A DNA stretch of 46,052 nt from a virus, in IMG/VR virus record IMGVR_UViG_3300017742_000022, positions 1-46,052 of that record, one strand, 5' to 3'. This document shows positions 1 through 8,732 of this stretch, piece by piece. Positions within the stretch are counted from its first letter, which is position 1, and each line of letters begins with the position of its first letter. A program made the position numbers and the translations under genes. The notes under the pieces were generated by a model. That model ran no database searches and was not told where the DNA came from. It was given only the letters and a program-made list of their open reading frames with translations.

Positions 1-2
1 AA

Positions 3-236
3 AAACTATCTCCAACCGCTAGAAGGGCTAAAGCTGCTAGAGACAAAGCTTATGCAATGACACCTGAGAGGAGAGAGAAAAAAGCACACGCCCAAAGGCA
101 GCGCAGATCTGATCCGTCCGGAGCTAAAAACAAGGATTGGGACCACAAAGATAAACGATGGGAATCCCCCAGTAAAAACCGTGGTAATGACGGAGAAGGC
201 ACAAAGAAAGAATCAGGAAAAAATTACACAATATAG
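3..236 (+). CDS. Small basic phage protein, C-terminal part (5' end outside window)
   Basis: The frame is open from the left edge to a TAG at 234-236, giving 77 residues with no certain start codon in view. The protein is very rich in Arg, Lys, Ala and Gln (for example TPERREKKAHAQRQR) and ends in a Gly/Asn/Lys-rich tail (KNRGNDGEGTKKES). I recognise the general look of a small conserved protein found in environmental phages, but not a function. Its charge suggests nucleic-acid binding or a disordered virion component; that is inference. It reads in the same direction as the fibre gene 24 bases downstream. Confidence 0.6.
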   Translation, partial: KLSPTARRAKAARDKAYAMTPERREKKAHAQRQRRSDPSGAKNKDWDHKDKRWESPSKNRGNDGEGTKKESGKNYTI

Positions 237-260
237 CTAACGCAACAAAAAAATAACCAA

Positions 261-3200
261 ATGGCAAGAATAATAACTTACGAAGATGATCCTAATATCT
301 CGGACCTGGATAGACTGATAGGTTCGGATGGAAACGATTATAATATAACAAAGAATTTTACGCTTCTAGGGATTGCAGAGTATGTTATTGACGTATTTGT
401 TAACCCAGATGCAACCGATTTTCACATTCCAGTCTTTAATAGTAATGGAACTAGGATAACGGACTCAATAATGCACCAAGATAGCTCTCCTTCAAATGGG
501 GTGCCGGGTACAATAATCACTGTAGATGGCAATTTTAGCGTTGTTGGCAACACAGTACTTGGAACAACCGTAGATAATACTACTATTGTACCTTCTACAC
601 TAAGGATAAGAGGTAAAGTATCCGATAAAAGTGATAATTTTGGCGTCGCTAATCAAATATTGATGTCTGATGAGAACGGTTATGTGCAATGGGGCCCAGA
701 GTGTGGGCAAGGTTTTGTCTTAGGGCAAGGAACATTGCATTATTTGCCATTATGGACGCCAGATAGCGGAACAATTGGTGATTCTTTAGTCTACCAGAAC
801 GGCGACAATGATACACCAGCCACAGAAATATATTTTAAAGGCGGTTTAGCCAGTGAGGGTTCAAAAGTTGCTAATATTACAGATATTGCGCTTGGTAATA
901 AAAATTTCGCCGGTGGCGAAGGCTCTGCTGCATTTAACTTTAGGGCTATCGCATTAGGTAATGACGCATTTGCTTCTGGACATAGGGGTGTGTCAGGAGG
1001 TCACGGCTCTTTTACTGCTGGCTATAATGTTGGAGCAGGTAATGATGGGTTTGGTTTATGGACCGCAGACTACACAGACGCAACAACACTACAATTAAAA
1101 CTAATCAGCGGAACAATAAACGCCGGGGATTACTTAATTGCAAATACCGGAGACGATCCTTCTGCTAAAGTAGAAATATTAAGCGTACAATACCCAACGA
1201 ACACCATACCGTATGAAATAACCATTGCTACTCCAATATCAGTCAACCTAAACCAAGCTTTTGCAATTGAAACAGCAAATCCCGATAGAGGTGATCAGCA
1301 AGCAACAATTGCTATTGGATTCCAATCCGCGTCTAAAGGATTTGGAGCGGCGGCTATTGGGTATGATGCCGTAGCAGATGCAACTGGAGCGCTAGCATTA
1401 GGTAAAGATGCTTTAGCAAACCAGACAAATCAAGTTGCTATTGGATCTGGAAACGTAAAACTAGACGGAACAGCCCAAGATGATACACAAGATAAAGTGC
1501 TTGTTATCGATGCTAATACCAGCATTATAAAATATAGAAGCGCTCTAACCATTTCGCCCGAATTAGGATGGGACACTGTAGATTATTCAACCGGCAATCA
1601 AAACTGGATTGTAGACAAGTATAATGGGTACATGGAAATTCCATTTGGTGTTATACCTCCGGCAAAAAGAGAAATACGACCTGCTGATTTAACAACAGGA
1701 GAAGAAGGTTATTTTGTGTTTGTAGCAAACTCAGCTGATATCCCGGCAGACTTTTTGGATTTTACTTCTATAAATTCTGGTAATATAAACAGGGTAAGGA
1801 CTACCTGGTCTGGTAGTGGCACAAGAACATATATACCCAACAACCAAAACAACGGAAAGTGGGTTACAGGAACAGCCGTTAAGTTTCACTACATAGTAAG
1901 AGAGGACGCTGGTGTAACTACAATATGGTGGGATGCTTGCTGTGAGATTCAAGCATTAAACGATTGCCCCGTTATATTAAGCCCATCTGTGTCTCATACA
2001 ATAAATGAAGATCAAACGTTTTCAGGGGGATTGCCTGCGACTGACGGAGATGGCCCGTTGGCTCTTCAGTGGAGCATAGTTAATCAGCCAGACAATGGAT
2101 CCGTTTCTTTAAACTCCACTACAGGTGCTTATGATTATACACCTGATACTAATTATTTTGGTACCGATTCTTTTACATGGCAAGTGTTTGACGGAGGGTG
2201 CTATTCAGCAGTTGGAACCGTAAACTTTACAATAGATGAAGTTATAGAATATCCAGCATTTAAAATATCTAATGGACTAGGTAATAACTGTGGTGCAGAT
2301 GATGTTGCTCCTTTATTTACCGACACAGCAGGCAATCCTTATAAATGGGAAGGTCATTATTGCGATCCAGATCATGCGGCCTCGGATGTAACCATCACTA
2401 CCTACTATGATGTCGGTGGCGTGTGGACACCTGGGTTACCAGCTAACTGGACTTTTACCAAAGATGAAGTTAGTGGTGTAGCAGTAGATTATAGGTTTAC
2501 ATTAGAATCTTCAAGCGTTGCAGCAGGATTAACAAGAATAAAGTTAGAGATAGAGGATGTAGATCAGAATGAAGGAACACCATATATATTAGAAATTGGG
2601 GCCGCTTTTGACACATTAACTAAAACAGAAATATTATTAGATTATTCTGGAGCAACCGCGGACTCAACGGGTGGTAATTGGATATATCCTGGCGTTACAT
2701 ACGATAATATATGGGATGGAAAAAAGATGGAAAATCTAAGTACCGATACATATAATGGTCATACGGCAGGTGAAACTGCTATAGCAAACAGTGTTTCCCC
2801 TAGCGGCGGTACACTTGTTGCTTTATATCCCTCCGCAACATTTCAAATACGAAAAATAACCGGAGTCGGTGCAAATCCTTTAGAATTTTATTACACATGC
2901 CAACTTGATAGTGGCGCTTTAGCACCTACCTCTAACAATATAGACCCAGGGCTAACAATAGAATTTGACGCTGCGACTCTTAATAGTGAATTTTCAAAAT
3001 CAGGAACTGGTTCACTTATATGGACACTAGAGGTAGAAGACATATTAAGAGCCCCTCTTGCAACGGGTAATATTACGAATATATCACCAACAATTGCACC
3101 TCAGGGTCATGATTGCAACGATGGCGGTATGGCACTAATAGCTTGGGGTTACGACAACGCCGGCACATACCACTCTTTCTTGCTAAGAAGATATGATATA

Positions 3201-3857
3201 GCAAACAAAAATGGTCTTCCTTATCAACACCAAGGACCAACGGAAAATCAATTCTTTGCTAGCAAGTCATGGAACCCCCCATATGCTTACATATCAACCC
3301 CGGCGGCAGTCACAGGACAATGTACTACTCCACCAAATACATCAACCTGGTGGCTTAGAAACGGACCAGGATGGCAGCTTGATGCTTCAGACGTAGACGA
3401 AAGCAACACTGGAGCAATATGGGACAAACAAAACAATCTTGCTAATTTACCTAATCAATCAGGTACAGGGCAAAATAATTATTCCTATATTCCCGCAATT
3501 CAAAATGCCCGTTACGACACCGCTGACAACTCAACAGCCGGCATATACAGAATGGATAGCGCTACAGCTGCAACTATAGCGTCTACAATAACAAGTGGTA
3601 AAATAAACTTTATGGTTGTAGGATTAGGGTTTGCTAATAACGCCAGCGGGCAAGCTACGTGTGATCCAACAAAAGAGTATCAAGCTTGGGTACACGGAGA
3701 TGCGTGTCAAATGAGAATATTTACAGAAAACGCAGCTGGCACAAACCAAATAGAAGTAAAAGACGGATCTAATAGCTTTATAGCTGGAGATGGTAAGTAT
3801 GTTGAAATAGACGTATATGCAACTCCTGGCTCAAACGCAACAGTATTTTCATTCTAA
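261..3857 (+). CDS. Tail fibre / adhesin-like virion protein with YadA-like beta-roll and cadherin-like domain
   Basis: A 1198-residue protein probably displayed on the virion for host binding. The N-terminus (MARIITYEDD, then a TKNFTL motif) resembles that of the next gene, suggesting a shared virion-attachment domain. Residues about 210-265 and 348-398 carry AIALGxxAxAxG-type repeats, as in the beta-roll heads of trimeric YadA-like adhesins; an unrelated stretch of about 80 residues separates the two blocks. Residues about 570-660 look like a cadherin or tandem-95 domain (INEDQTF, then DYTPDTNYFGTDSFTW). The remaining C-terminal half is beta-rich with scattered cysteines and I do not recognise it. 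The start follows an A-rich leader. It opens the fibre module. The adhesin role is inferred from repeats and position. Confidence 0.75.
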   Translation: MARIITYEDDPNISDLDRLIGSDGNDYNITKNFTLLGIAEYVIDVFVNPDATDFHIPVFNSNGTRITDSIMHQDSSPSNGVPGTIITVDGNFSVVGNTVLGTTVDNTTIVPSTLRIRGKVSDKSDNFGVANQILMSDENGYVQWGPECGQGFVLGQGTLHYLPLWTPDSGTIGDSLVYQNGDNDTPATEIYFKGGLASEGSKVANITDIALGNKNFAGGEGSAAFNFRAIALGNDAFASGHRGVSGGHGSFTAGYNVGAGNDGFGLWTADYTDATTLQLKLISGTINAGDYLIANTGDDPSAKVEILSVQYPTNTIPYEITIATPISVNLNQAFAIETANPDRGDQQATIAIGFQSASKGFGAAAIGYDAVADATGALALGKDALANQTNQVAIGSGNVKLDGTAQDDTQDKVLVIDANTSIIKYRSALTISPELGWDTVDYSTGNQNWIVDKYNGYMEIPFGVIPPAKREIRPADLTTGEEGYFVFVANSADIPADFLDFTSINSGNINRVRTTWSGSGTRTYIPNNQNNGKWVTGTAVKFHYIVREDAGVTTIWWDACCEIQALNDCPVILSPSVSHTINEDQTFSGGLPATDGDGPLALQWSIVNQPDNGSVSLNSTTGAYDYTPDTNYFGTDSFTWQVFDGGCYSAVGTVNFTIDEVIEYPAFKISNGLGNNCGADDVAPLFTDTAGNPYKWEGHYCDPDHAASDVTITTYYDVGGVWTPGLPANWTFTKDEVSGVAVDYRFTLESSSVAAGLTRIKLEIEDVDQNEGTPYILEIGAAFDTLTKTEILLDYSGATADSTGGNWIYPGVTYDNIWDGKKMENLSTDTYNGHTAGETAIANSVSPSGGTLVALYPSATFQIRKITGVGANPLEFYYTCQLDSGALAPTSNNIDPGLTIEFDAATLNSEFSKSGTGSLIWTLEVEDILRAPLATGNITNISPTIAPQGHDCNDGGMALIAWGYDNAGTYHSFLLRRYDIANKNGLPYQHQGPTENQFFASKSWNPPYAYISTPAAVTGQCTTPPNTSTWWLRNGPGWQLDASDVDESNTGAIWDKQNNLANLPNQSGTGQNNYSYIPAIQNARYDTADNSTAGIYRMDSATAATIASTITSGKINFMVVGLGFANNASGQATCDPTKEYQAWVHGDACQMRIFTENAAGTNQIEVKDGSNSFIAGDGKYVEIDVYATPGSNATVFSF

Positions 3858-3860
3858 TAT

Positions 3861-4571
3861 ATGGCAAGAATAAGCACCTATGCACTTGATGCAAAACCTG
3901 AAATTAATGACAAGGTTATAGGCACAGACAACGGAATCGGGGAAGCTCAGAAAACAAAAAATTATTCTTTAAGAGAAGTAATGGCCTTGTTTAATGAGCG
4001 GAACCTTGTTGCTGTTGCTGATCAAGTTATTTTTAAATTTCAAGACGATATAACAGAAGGCAGGGAGCACGGTACAATTAGCTTAGAAGGTGGCGGTGGG
4101 CACGGGCTGCCTATGACGGACTTGTTTGATTTAATAGTTAGCACCAAGAATAGCGGCGATATAATCATTGCTGATTATATAAAGACGTTTTTAAGTAAAG
4201 AGTTAATTATAGCTGAGATGGGTAATATAAATAACTTTGTGACCTGCAAGCTAGTTGGCTTAGATAATAACTTTGCTCCTGGCTTTTATAAGTTTTCTTT
4301 TTTTATGAATGAAAGTAATGGCTTTATAAATAAAGAGAAACATTATATTATAGGAGAGTTTGGTGGGCAAGGTGATAAGTTCTTTGAATACCCTCAAGCG
4401 CAGGCTAGCGCGTTTTGGCAAATACAACACGATTTAAATAAAAAACCTTCAGTTACGGTTTCGGCTCCTTTTTCAGATGAAGAGGTAGTCGGCAAAGTAA
4501 CATATATAGATAATAATAACTTAACAATAACTTTTAACGCCGCATTTTCCGGCAAAGCTTACTTAAACTAA
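3861..4571 (+). CDS. Short tail-fibre protein with receptor-tip-like C-terminus
   Basis: A 236-residue protein beginning 3 bases after the previous stop. Its N-terminus (MARISTYALD, then VIGTDN and TKNYSL) parallels the start of the upstream 1198-residue fibre, which I read as a common attachment module. The C-terminal 65 residues contain WQIQHDLNKKPSVTV followed by VTYIDNNNLTITF and GKAYLN. I associate this pattern with the tip domain of many tailed-phage fibres, which folds as a small beta-sandwich for host recognition. Family assignment is from memory of the pattern. The middle part is unrecognised. Confidence 0.7.
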   Translation: MARISTYALDAKPEINDKVIGTDNGIGEAQKTKNYSLREVMALFNERNLVAVADQVIFKFQDDITEGREHGTISLEGGGGHGLPMTDLFDLIVSTKNSGDIIIADYIKTFLSKELIIAEMGNINNFVTCKLVGLDNNFAPGFYKFSFFMNESNGFINKEKHYIIGEFGGQGDKFFEYPQAQASAFWQIQHDLNKKPSVTVSAPFSDEEVVGKVTYIDNNNLTITFNAAFSGKAYLN

Positions 4572-4576
4572 CAAAA

Positions 4577-6178
4577 ATGGCAGATATTAAATACTTAGTC
4601 GGATTAGATGTAGATGGTAACATTAATCTTAACACAAAAGAATTACAGTTCGCATCAATACACCCATTGGCGAACAACCCCACCTCACCATCGCCTTCAA
4701 TTGGTCAAACCTATTGGAACACCGCTAATAACGAATTAAGAGTATACAATGGCACCATATGGATTTCTGTTGGAGCGGATACAAATTACGATCAATGGCA
4801 AATCACTGACGGGACTCAAACAGATGATGTAACAACTAATCAGGTTGTTAAATTTGCTGCTAATGGAACCGCTGGAACAGCTGGAGCCGCATTAACAGGG
4901 ACTGGAACAAATGCAGATCCATATTTAATTACTTATACTTTTCCAAACGATAATACAGAATATACAGCTGACGTAGGGCTAACGTTGACTGGTACTCAGT
5001 TTAGCGTTAATGTAGCAGATAGCCAAACGACTCAGGCTCCGGAAAATATATCAACTTCAGCGAACAGATTGTATCAAGTTGAAACCGATGATGAAGATAA
5101 GCTTGTTGTAAACGTGCCTTGGACAGACACAAATGTTGTTACATACGATTTGGAATCAGCGGCGAACGCTACAGCTGGTGTTGATATTAAATTAGTAGGT
5201 ACTGATTCTACTACAGATATAGTAAACATTATAGGCACAGCCGATGAAGTTGAAATAACTCAGACGGCTACCGCTAATAAATTACAGATTGGTTTGCCAG
5301 ACGATGTAACGATAGCTGGTGAACTAACAGTTTCAGGTACAGGCCAATCAAGCTTTGGCGGACAAGTAACAATACCAACCACCCCATCTGCTGGAACAGA
5401 TGCAGCTTCTAAAGCTTATGTAGATGGTTTGGTATCTGGTGGACTAACATTTAAAGGTACTTTTAGAGCTGATACGGGTGAAATACTCTCAGGCGTAGAC
5501 ACTGGATCTTATCTATATAACTGTCCAGGCGGTGCCGGGACTAGGATTGCGGTTACTACTGGTGATTACTACTTGGTTGCTACGGCTGGTGGCTCTTTCT
5601 ACTGTTCTGGAGACACCTTAGATATTGGAGATTCTGTTATAGCGGTTAGCGATGCGGCAGCAAGCGCTTCGGTTGTTGGTGATTGGTCAATTGTACAGTC
5701 TGACGAAGGAGTTGTATCTATAGCGGCATCCACAACTGGAGATCTACTTGGGATTAATTTAAGTGCAGCTACTGGATCAGTAGAAGTTGGTCTTGATATT
5801 TCGAGCTTAGCTTACGCAGATATTACTCCTTTAGACAAATCCAGTGTTATGATTCCTGTATATGACGGGGATGTAGCGAATGCAAACAAGCATATAGAGT
5901 TATACGATCTTTTAGCTTCAGGCAAATATCATTCAACTATAGGCAATGGGTCTGCAACTACTATAACATTACAAAATTCAGGTGCGACAGCGCCAAACAA
6001 AAATCATGGCCTTGGAAATGATTCCACTGCTTTTATGGTGCAGCTAGTTGATACTTCCTCGGGGGCAACAGTTATAGCCGATGTGGAGAGGGGCTCTGGC
6101 GGTGATGTTGATATAACGTTTAACACTGCTCCAGCGGCCAACTCGATAAGAGTATTGATTAACAATATGAACATATAA
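4577..6178 (+). CDS. Tail-fibre protein, collar-type repeats
   Basis: A 533-residue Thr/Ala/Gly-rich beta protein. An early GQTYWNT...LRVYNGT segment (about residues 43-61) is common in phage fibres. Around residues 255-290 it has SSFGGQVTIP and DAASKAYVDGLVSG, the pattern typical of long fibres of cyanophage-like tailed phages. The last 85 residues (NHGLGNDSTAFMVQL onward) look like a second version of the receptor-tip domain in the preceding gene. No catalytic motif is visible. It is probably a trimeric fibre shaft with a tip. Five bases separate it from the preceding stop, so it is likely co-transcribed. Confidence 0.75.
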   Translation: MADIKYLVGLDVDGNINLNTKELQFASIHPLANNPTSPSPSIGQTYWNTANNELRVYNGTIWISVGADTNYDQWQITDGTQTDDVTTNQVVKFAANGTAGTAGAALTGTGTNADPYLITYTFPNDNTEYTADVGLTLTGTQFSVNVADSQTTQAPENISTSANRLYQVETDDEDKLVVNVPWTDTNVVTYDLESAANATAGVDIKLVGTDSTTDIVNIIGTADEVEITQTATANKLQIGLPDDVTIAGELTVSGTGQSSFGGQVTIPTTPSAGTDAASKAYVDGLVSGGLTFKGTFRADTGEILSGVDTGSYLYNCPGGAGTRIAVTTGDYYLVATAGGSFYCSGDTLDIGDSVIAVSDAAASASVVGDWSIVQSDEGVVSIAASTTGDLLGINLSAATGSVEVGLDISSLAYADITPLDKSSVMIPVYDGDVANANKHIELYDLLASGKYHSTIGNGSATTITLQNSGATAPNKNHGLGNDSTAFMVQLVDTSSGATVIADVERGSGGDVDITFNTAPAANSIRVLINNMNI

Positions 6179-6211
6179 GTTAAAATATAATAAAATTAAA
6201 TAAAATGGAGC

Positions 6212-7546
6212 ATGGCAGTTAGAACCTTATCCGATATATCCGTAGACGGCGAAATTATAATGGAGGGATTGACAGGATATCCACTCACTCTTAAGAACAA
6301 CTCGTCTGCAGGAGTCAACGAAATAGCATCAACAAATCGAGGTTTAAATTTTGTTGTTGGCTCTAATACAACCACATATTTTAAAGACGGATCCACTACT
6401 AATATGACTATATCTGGGTATAGCGGTGATGTTATAATGGGATATGGTGCCGCAAAAGTAGGGATTGGATCAACAAACCCTACCGATAAACTTACTGTAG
6501 AAAATGGAAACATAAGATTAAACACCACCTCTTCTTATCCCGCTCAAGGCCTCTATGCTTATTGGAATAATAGCAGCCCAAACATGGGGGGAATTTCCTG
6601 GCACCAAAATCCAGGGTTTGTTGGATCTGAATGGACGCACTACAAAACAACATCTCCTTATACGAACGCTAGAATAAGACTACAGGGGGATACTGGCAAC
6701 AATGGCGGGATGTTTGTTAATGTTAATAATTCGAACGTTTTGTCAGTAACGGCACAAGGACAAGTTGGGGTTATGTGTGTCCCGCAAGACCCGCTTCATG
6801 TTTACGGAACCTTAAGAGTTGAAGACACTAGCACGTCTACCGCTACTTATGCTGCCATATCAATGGAAGGCAGGGGTATGATGGGAAGCGCCTTCACTTA
6901 TCTAAGGACGGATTACCAAGGTAATTTTTCTGTAGCAAGCGGCTTAAGTGGTGGTTCTATGCTTAGAGGTATATCTGTTGGAATGATAACAAGTAAGGAT
7001 ACTTCTTTTGGTGGTAATCATTGTGTTTTTGAATCAGCAAATTCAAGTGGGGTTCAAAATGACGCGGTTACAATGCTTTTCAAAGCTAACACGGATTCAC
7101 AAACAGGCCAATACAACGAAGTAGGAATAGAAGTTGATAGAATGGACGGTTGGTCGTTTAGCTCAACTAAAAGAGGCAAAATGAGGCTTCAGACTGGAGG
7201 CAACGATCATATAACAATGACGACCAATGTAAGTGAATTTGGCAGTAGCTCCTTTACCCAGTTTAATCAGGTGTGTACTTTTAGTGGGGTTTCAAGTGGC
7301 ATTGGATTTTTCAGCGGCACTACAGCTACCTTTGCAGGAAAAGTTGGCGTTGGAATTAACCCCCCTGTTTCTAAATTAGACGTTAATGGTGGCATTAGAA
7401 TGGCTGATGATACTTCGGCTGCGGCAAGTACAAATGTCGGAACATTAAGATATAGAACATCTGGAAATAATAGCTACGTAGATATGTGCATGCAAACAGG
7501 ATCTTCCACATATGAGTGGGTAAATATAGTACAAAATAATTGGTAA
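6212..7546 (+). CDS. Tail-fibre protein with VGIG-type repeats
   Basis: A 444-residue fibre-like protein rich in Ser, Thr, Gly and Asn. It contains repeated blocks of the form VGIGxxxPxxKLxVxxGNI (about residues 82-100 and 377-394) and a related DPLHVYGTLRV block near residue 193. These repeats are frequent in phage fibres and in Bacteroidota surface proteins, where they build a repetitive beta-structure. No intramolecular chaperone or peptidase motif is seen at the C-terminus. The next gene, 1 base later, could supply the tip. The leader is A/T-rich (AAATTAAATAAAATGG). Confidence 0.7.
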   Translation: MAVRTLSDISVDGEIIMEGLTGYPLTLKNNSSAGVNEIASTNRGLNFVVGSNTTTYFKDGSTTNMTISGYSGDVIMGYGAAKVGIGSTNPTDKLTVENGNIRLNTTSSYPAQGLYAYWNNSSPNMGGISWHQNPGFVGSEWTHYKTTSPYTNARIRLQGDTGNNGGMFVNVNNSNVLSVTAQGQVGVMCVPQDPLHVYGTLRVEDTSTSTATYAAISMEGRGMMGSAFTYLRTDYQGNFSVASGLSGGSMLRGISVGMITSKDTSFGGNHCVFESANSSGVQNDAVTMLFKANTDSQTGQYNEVGIEVDRMDGWSFSSTKRGKMRLQTGGNDHITMTTNVSEFGSSSFTQFNQVCTFSGVSSGIGFFSGTTATFAGKVGVGINPPVSKLDVNGGIRMADDTSAAASTNVGTLRYRTSGNNSYVDMCMQTGSSTYEWVNIVQNNW

Positions 7547-7547
7547 T

Positions 7548-7976
7548 ATGGGAAAAATAATGCAAGCCGATACTTTTAAGGGCCAAACAATGTTTTTAAA
7601 TTGGAGGGGTTATCATAGTAACACAAACAACCTAACGATATATGATACGGGGATGACTACCGCTTTTCCTTATGCTTACGCCACTATAATACCACCTTTT
7701 AAAGGTTGTGTTAATAAGATTAGTATAGTAGACAACCCTTATAGCTCATACAATCAAGGCCCCACGGGAAGCTCTGCTACTTTGCAGGTTTATGTAAACG
7801 GATCTTTGTCCCAGTCAAGAACCTCTTCCTATAGCAATACCGCAGGAGAAGTTGTTTCATTTGATTTTGCAGAAACAGCTACATTCAATGCTAACGACAA
7901 GATTGTGCTTAGATTCCAAGCCAACGGAATTTGGAGATACATAAACACCGGCATATTATTAAAAGAATTAATTTAA
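7548..7976 (+). CDS. Beta-sandwich-like fibre accessory or tip protein
   Basis: A 142-residue protein starting one base after the previous stop. It is rich in beta-prone and aromatic residues and ends in a WRYINTGILLKELI segment. It lacks signal peptide, membrane segments and known catalytic motifs. The composition and position immediately after a repeat-rich fibre suggest a jelly-roll-like domain that caps or decorates that fibre, possibly binding carbohydrate. This is inference from context; I do not recognise the family. Confidence 0.55.
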   Translation: MGKIMQADTFKGQTMFLNWRGYHSNTNNLTIYDTGMTTAFPYAYATIIPPFKGCVNKISIVDNPYSSYNQGPTGSSATLQVYVNGSLSQSRTSSYSNTAGEVVSFDFAETATFNANDKIVLRFQANGIWRYINTGILLKELI

Positions 7977-7986
7977 AATAAAAAAA

Positions 7987-8310
7987 ATGATAAATTACGA
8001 ATGGGACTGCAGAACAGTCGATGTATACCCGCAAAAAGATAATTACGAAAATGTTGTGTATAACGTGCACTATCGTGTAACGGGTGAAGATACAGAAACA
8101 GTTTACACAAGTGATATAATTGGCACCCAAATATTACACGTAGATGATTTAAGCGGCTTTAAATCTTTTGATGAATTAACCAATGAAGATGTTGTAGCTT
8201 GGTGTAAAGCAGCCATGGGTGAAGACCAGGTTACCGCAATAGAAACTACTATAGCATCTAATATTGAAGACCAAATAAATCCCTCTTCAATTATGTTAGT
8301 TATAAATTAA
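7987..8310 (+). CDS. Conserved phage protein near fibre genes (DUF7936-like)
   Basis: A 107-residue acidic protein. The opening YEWDCRTVDVYP, central VYNVHYRVTG and terminal DQINPSSIMLVI match my memory of a small protein family that sits beside tail-fibre genes in many marine tailed phages (possibly the family named DUF7936; that name is from memory). No enzymatic motif is apparent. The function is unknown; a fibre-assembly or virion role is inferred from location. The leader is nearly pure A (ATAAAAAAAATG). Confidence 0.55.
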   Translation: MINYEWDCRTVDVYPQKDNYENVVYNVHYRVTGEDTETVYTSDIIGTQILHVDDLSGFKSFDELTNEDVVAWCKAAMGEDQVTAIETTIASNIEDQINPSSIMLVIN

Positions 8311-8398
8311 AAGTAAAATTCCCTAAAACCGAGTAATAATAATAATATACCTGGCACGGGTAAGTGCAAACCAAATAATAACATAAAAACCAAAACCA

Positions 8399-8689
8399 AT
8401 GACGTTTTATTACGAGACTAATTCGTGGACTAGTCAGCCACAACCAAATGAAAACCGAATTAAACTATGGAACCATATAGCTGATAAAGCAAACTGGCGA
8501 ATAGTTCAACTACCAAACGGTTACTACCAAACAGAATACCAAGATCTTCGCGATGAAGAAACCTGGAAGGATGTTACGCGGCGCGAAACAATGGAGGCCG
8601 CTGAAACTTCAATAGATAAAACTATTGAACACTACAAAAAGAAAGTTGAATTTTTGAACGGACCTAAAGTAGTTAAGACCTTTAAATAA
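8399..8689 (+). CDS. Small conserved phage protein
   Basis: A 96-residue hydrophilic protein with NWRIVQLPNGYYQTEYQD in the middle and a Lys/Glu-rich, probably helical C-terminus. I have an impression of similar sequences next to phage fibre genes, without a known function. It is separated from the upstream gene by an 88-base gap (8311-8398) in which I see only A/T-rich sequence and a weak TACC...GGTA inverted repeat of four base pairs, and from the chaperonin gene by a repeat-containing leader. Confidence 0.5.
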   Translation: MTFYYETNSWTSQPQPNENRIKLWNHIADKANWRIVQLPNGYYQTEYQDLRDEETWKDVTRRETMEAAETSIDKTIEHYKKKVEFLNGPKVVKTFK

Positions 8690-8712
8690 ATACACTGCTA
8701 GCAAAGAGTTAA

Positions 8713-8732
8713 TTAAATTAAATTAAATTAAA
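8713..8732 (+). repeat. TTAAA pentamer x4 forming the leader of the groEL-like gene
   Basis: Four perfect tandem copies of TTAAA end in the A of the ATG at 8732. Similar but shorter A/T runs precede the starts at 6212 and 13654. There is no Shine-Dalgarno sequence. In Bacteroidota an unstructured A-rich leader commonly drives initiation, so this may act as an enhancer of translation; that is inference. Confidence 0.6.

Noticed and set aside
8311-8398. Possible promoter or terminator in the 88-base gap
   Set aside because: Only a four-base-pair inverted repeat and A/T-rich sequence are seen; I could not fit the Bacteroidota -33/-7 promoter pattern.
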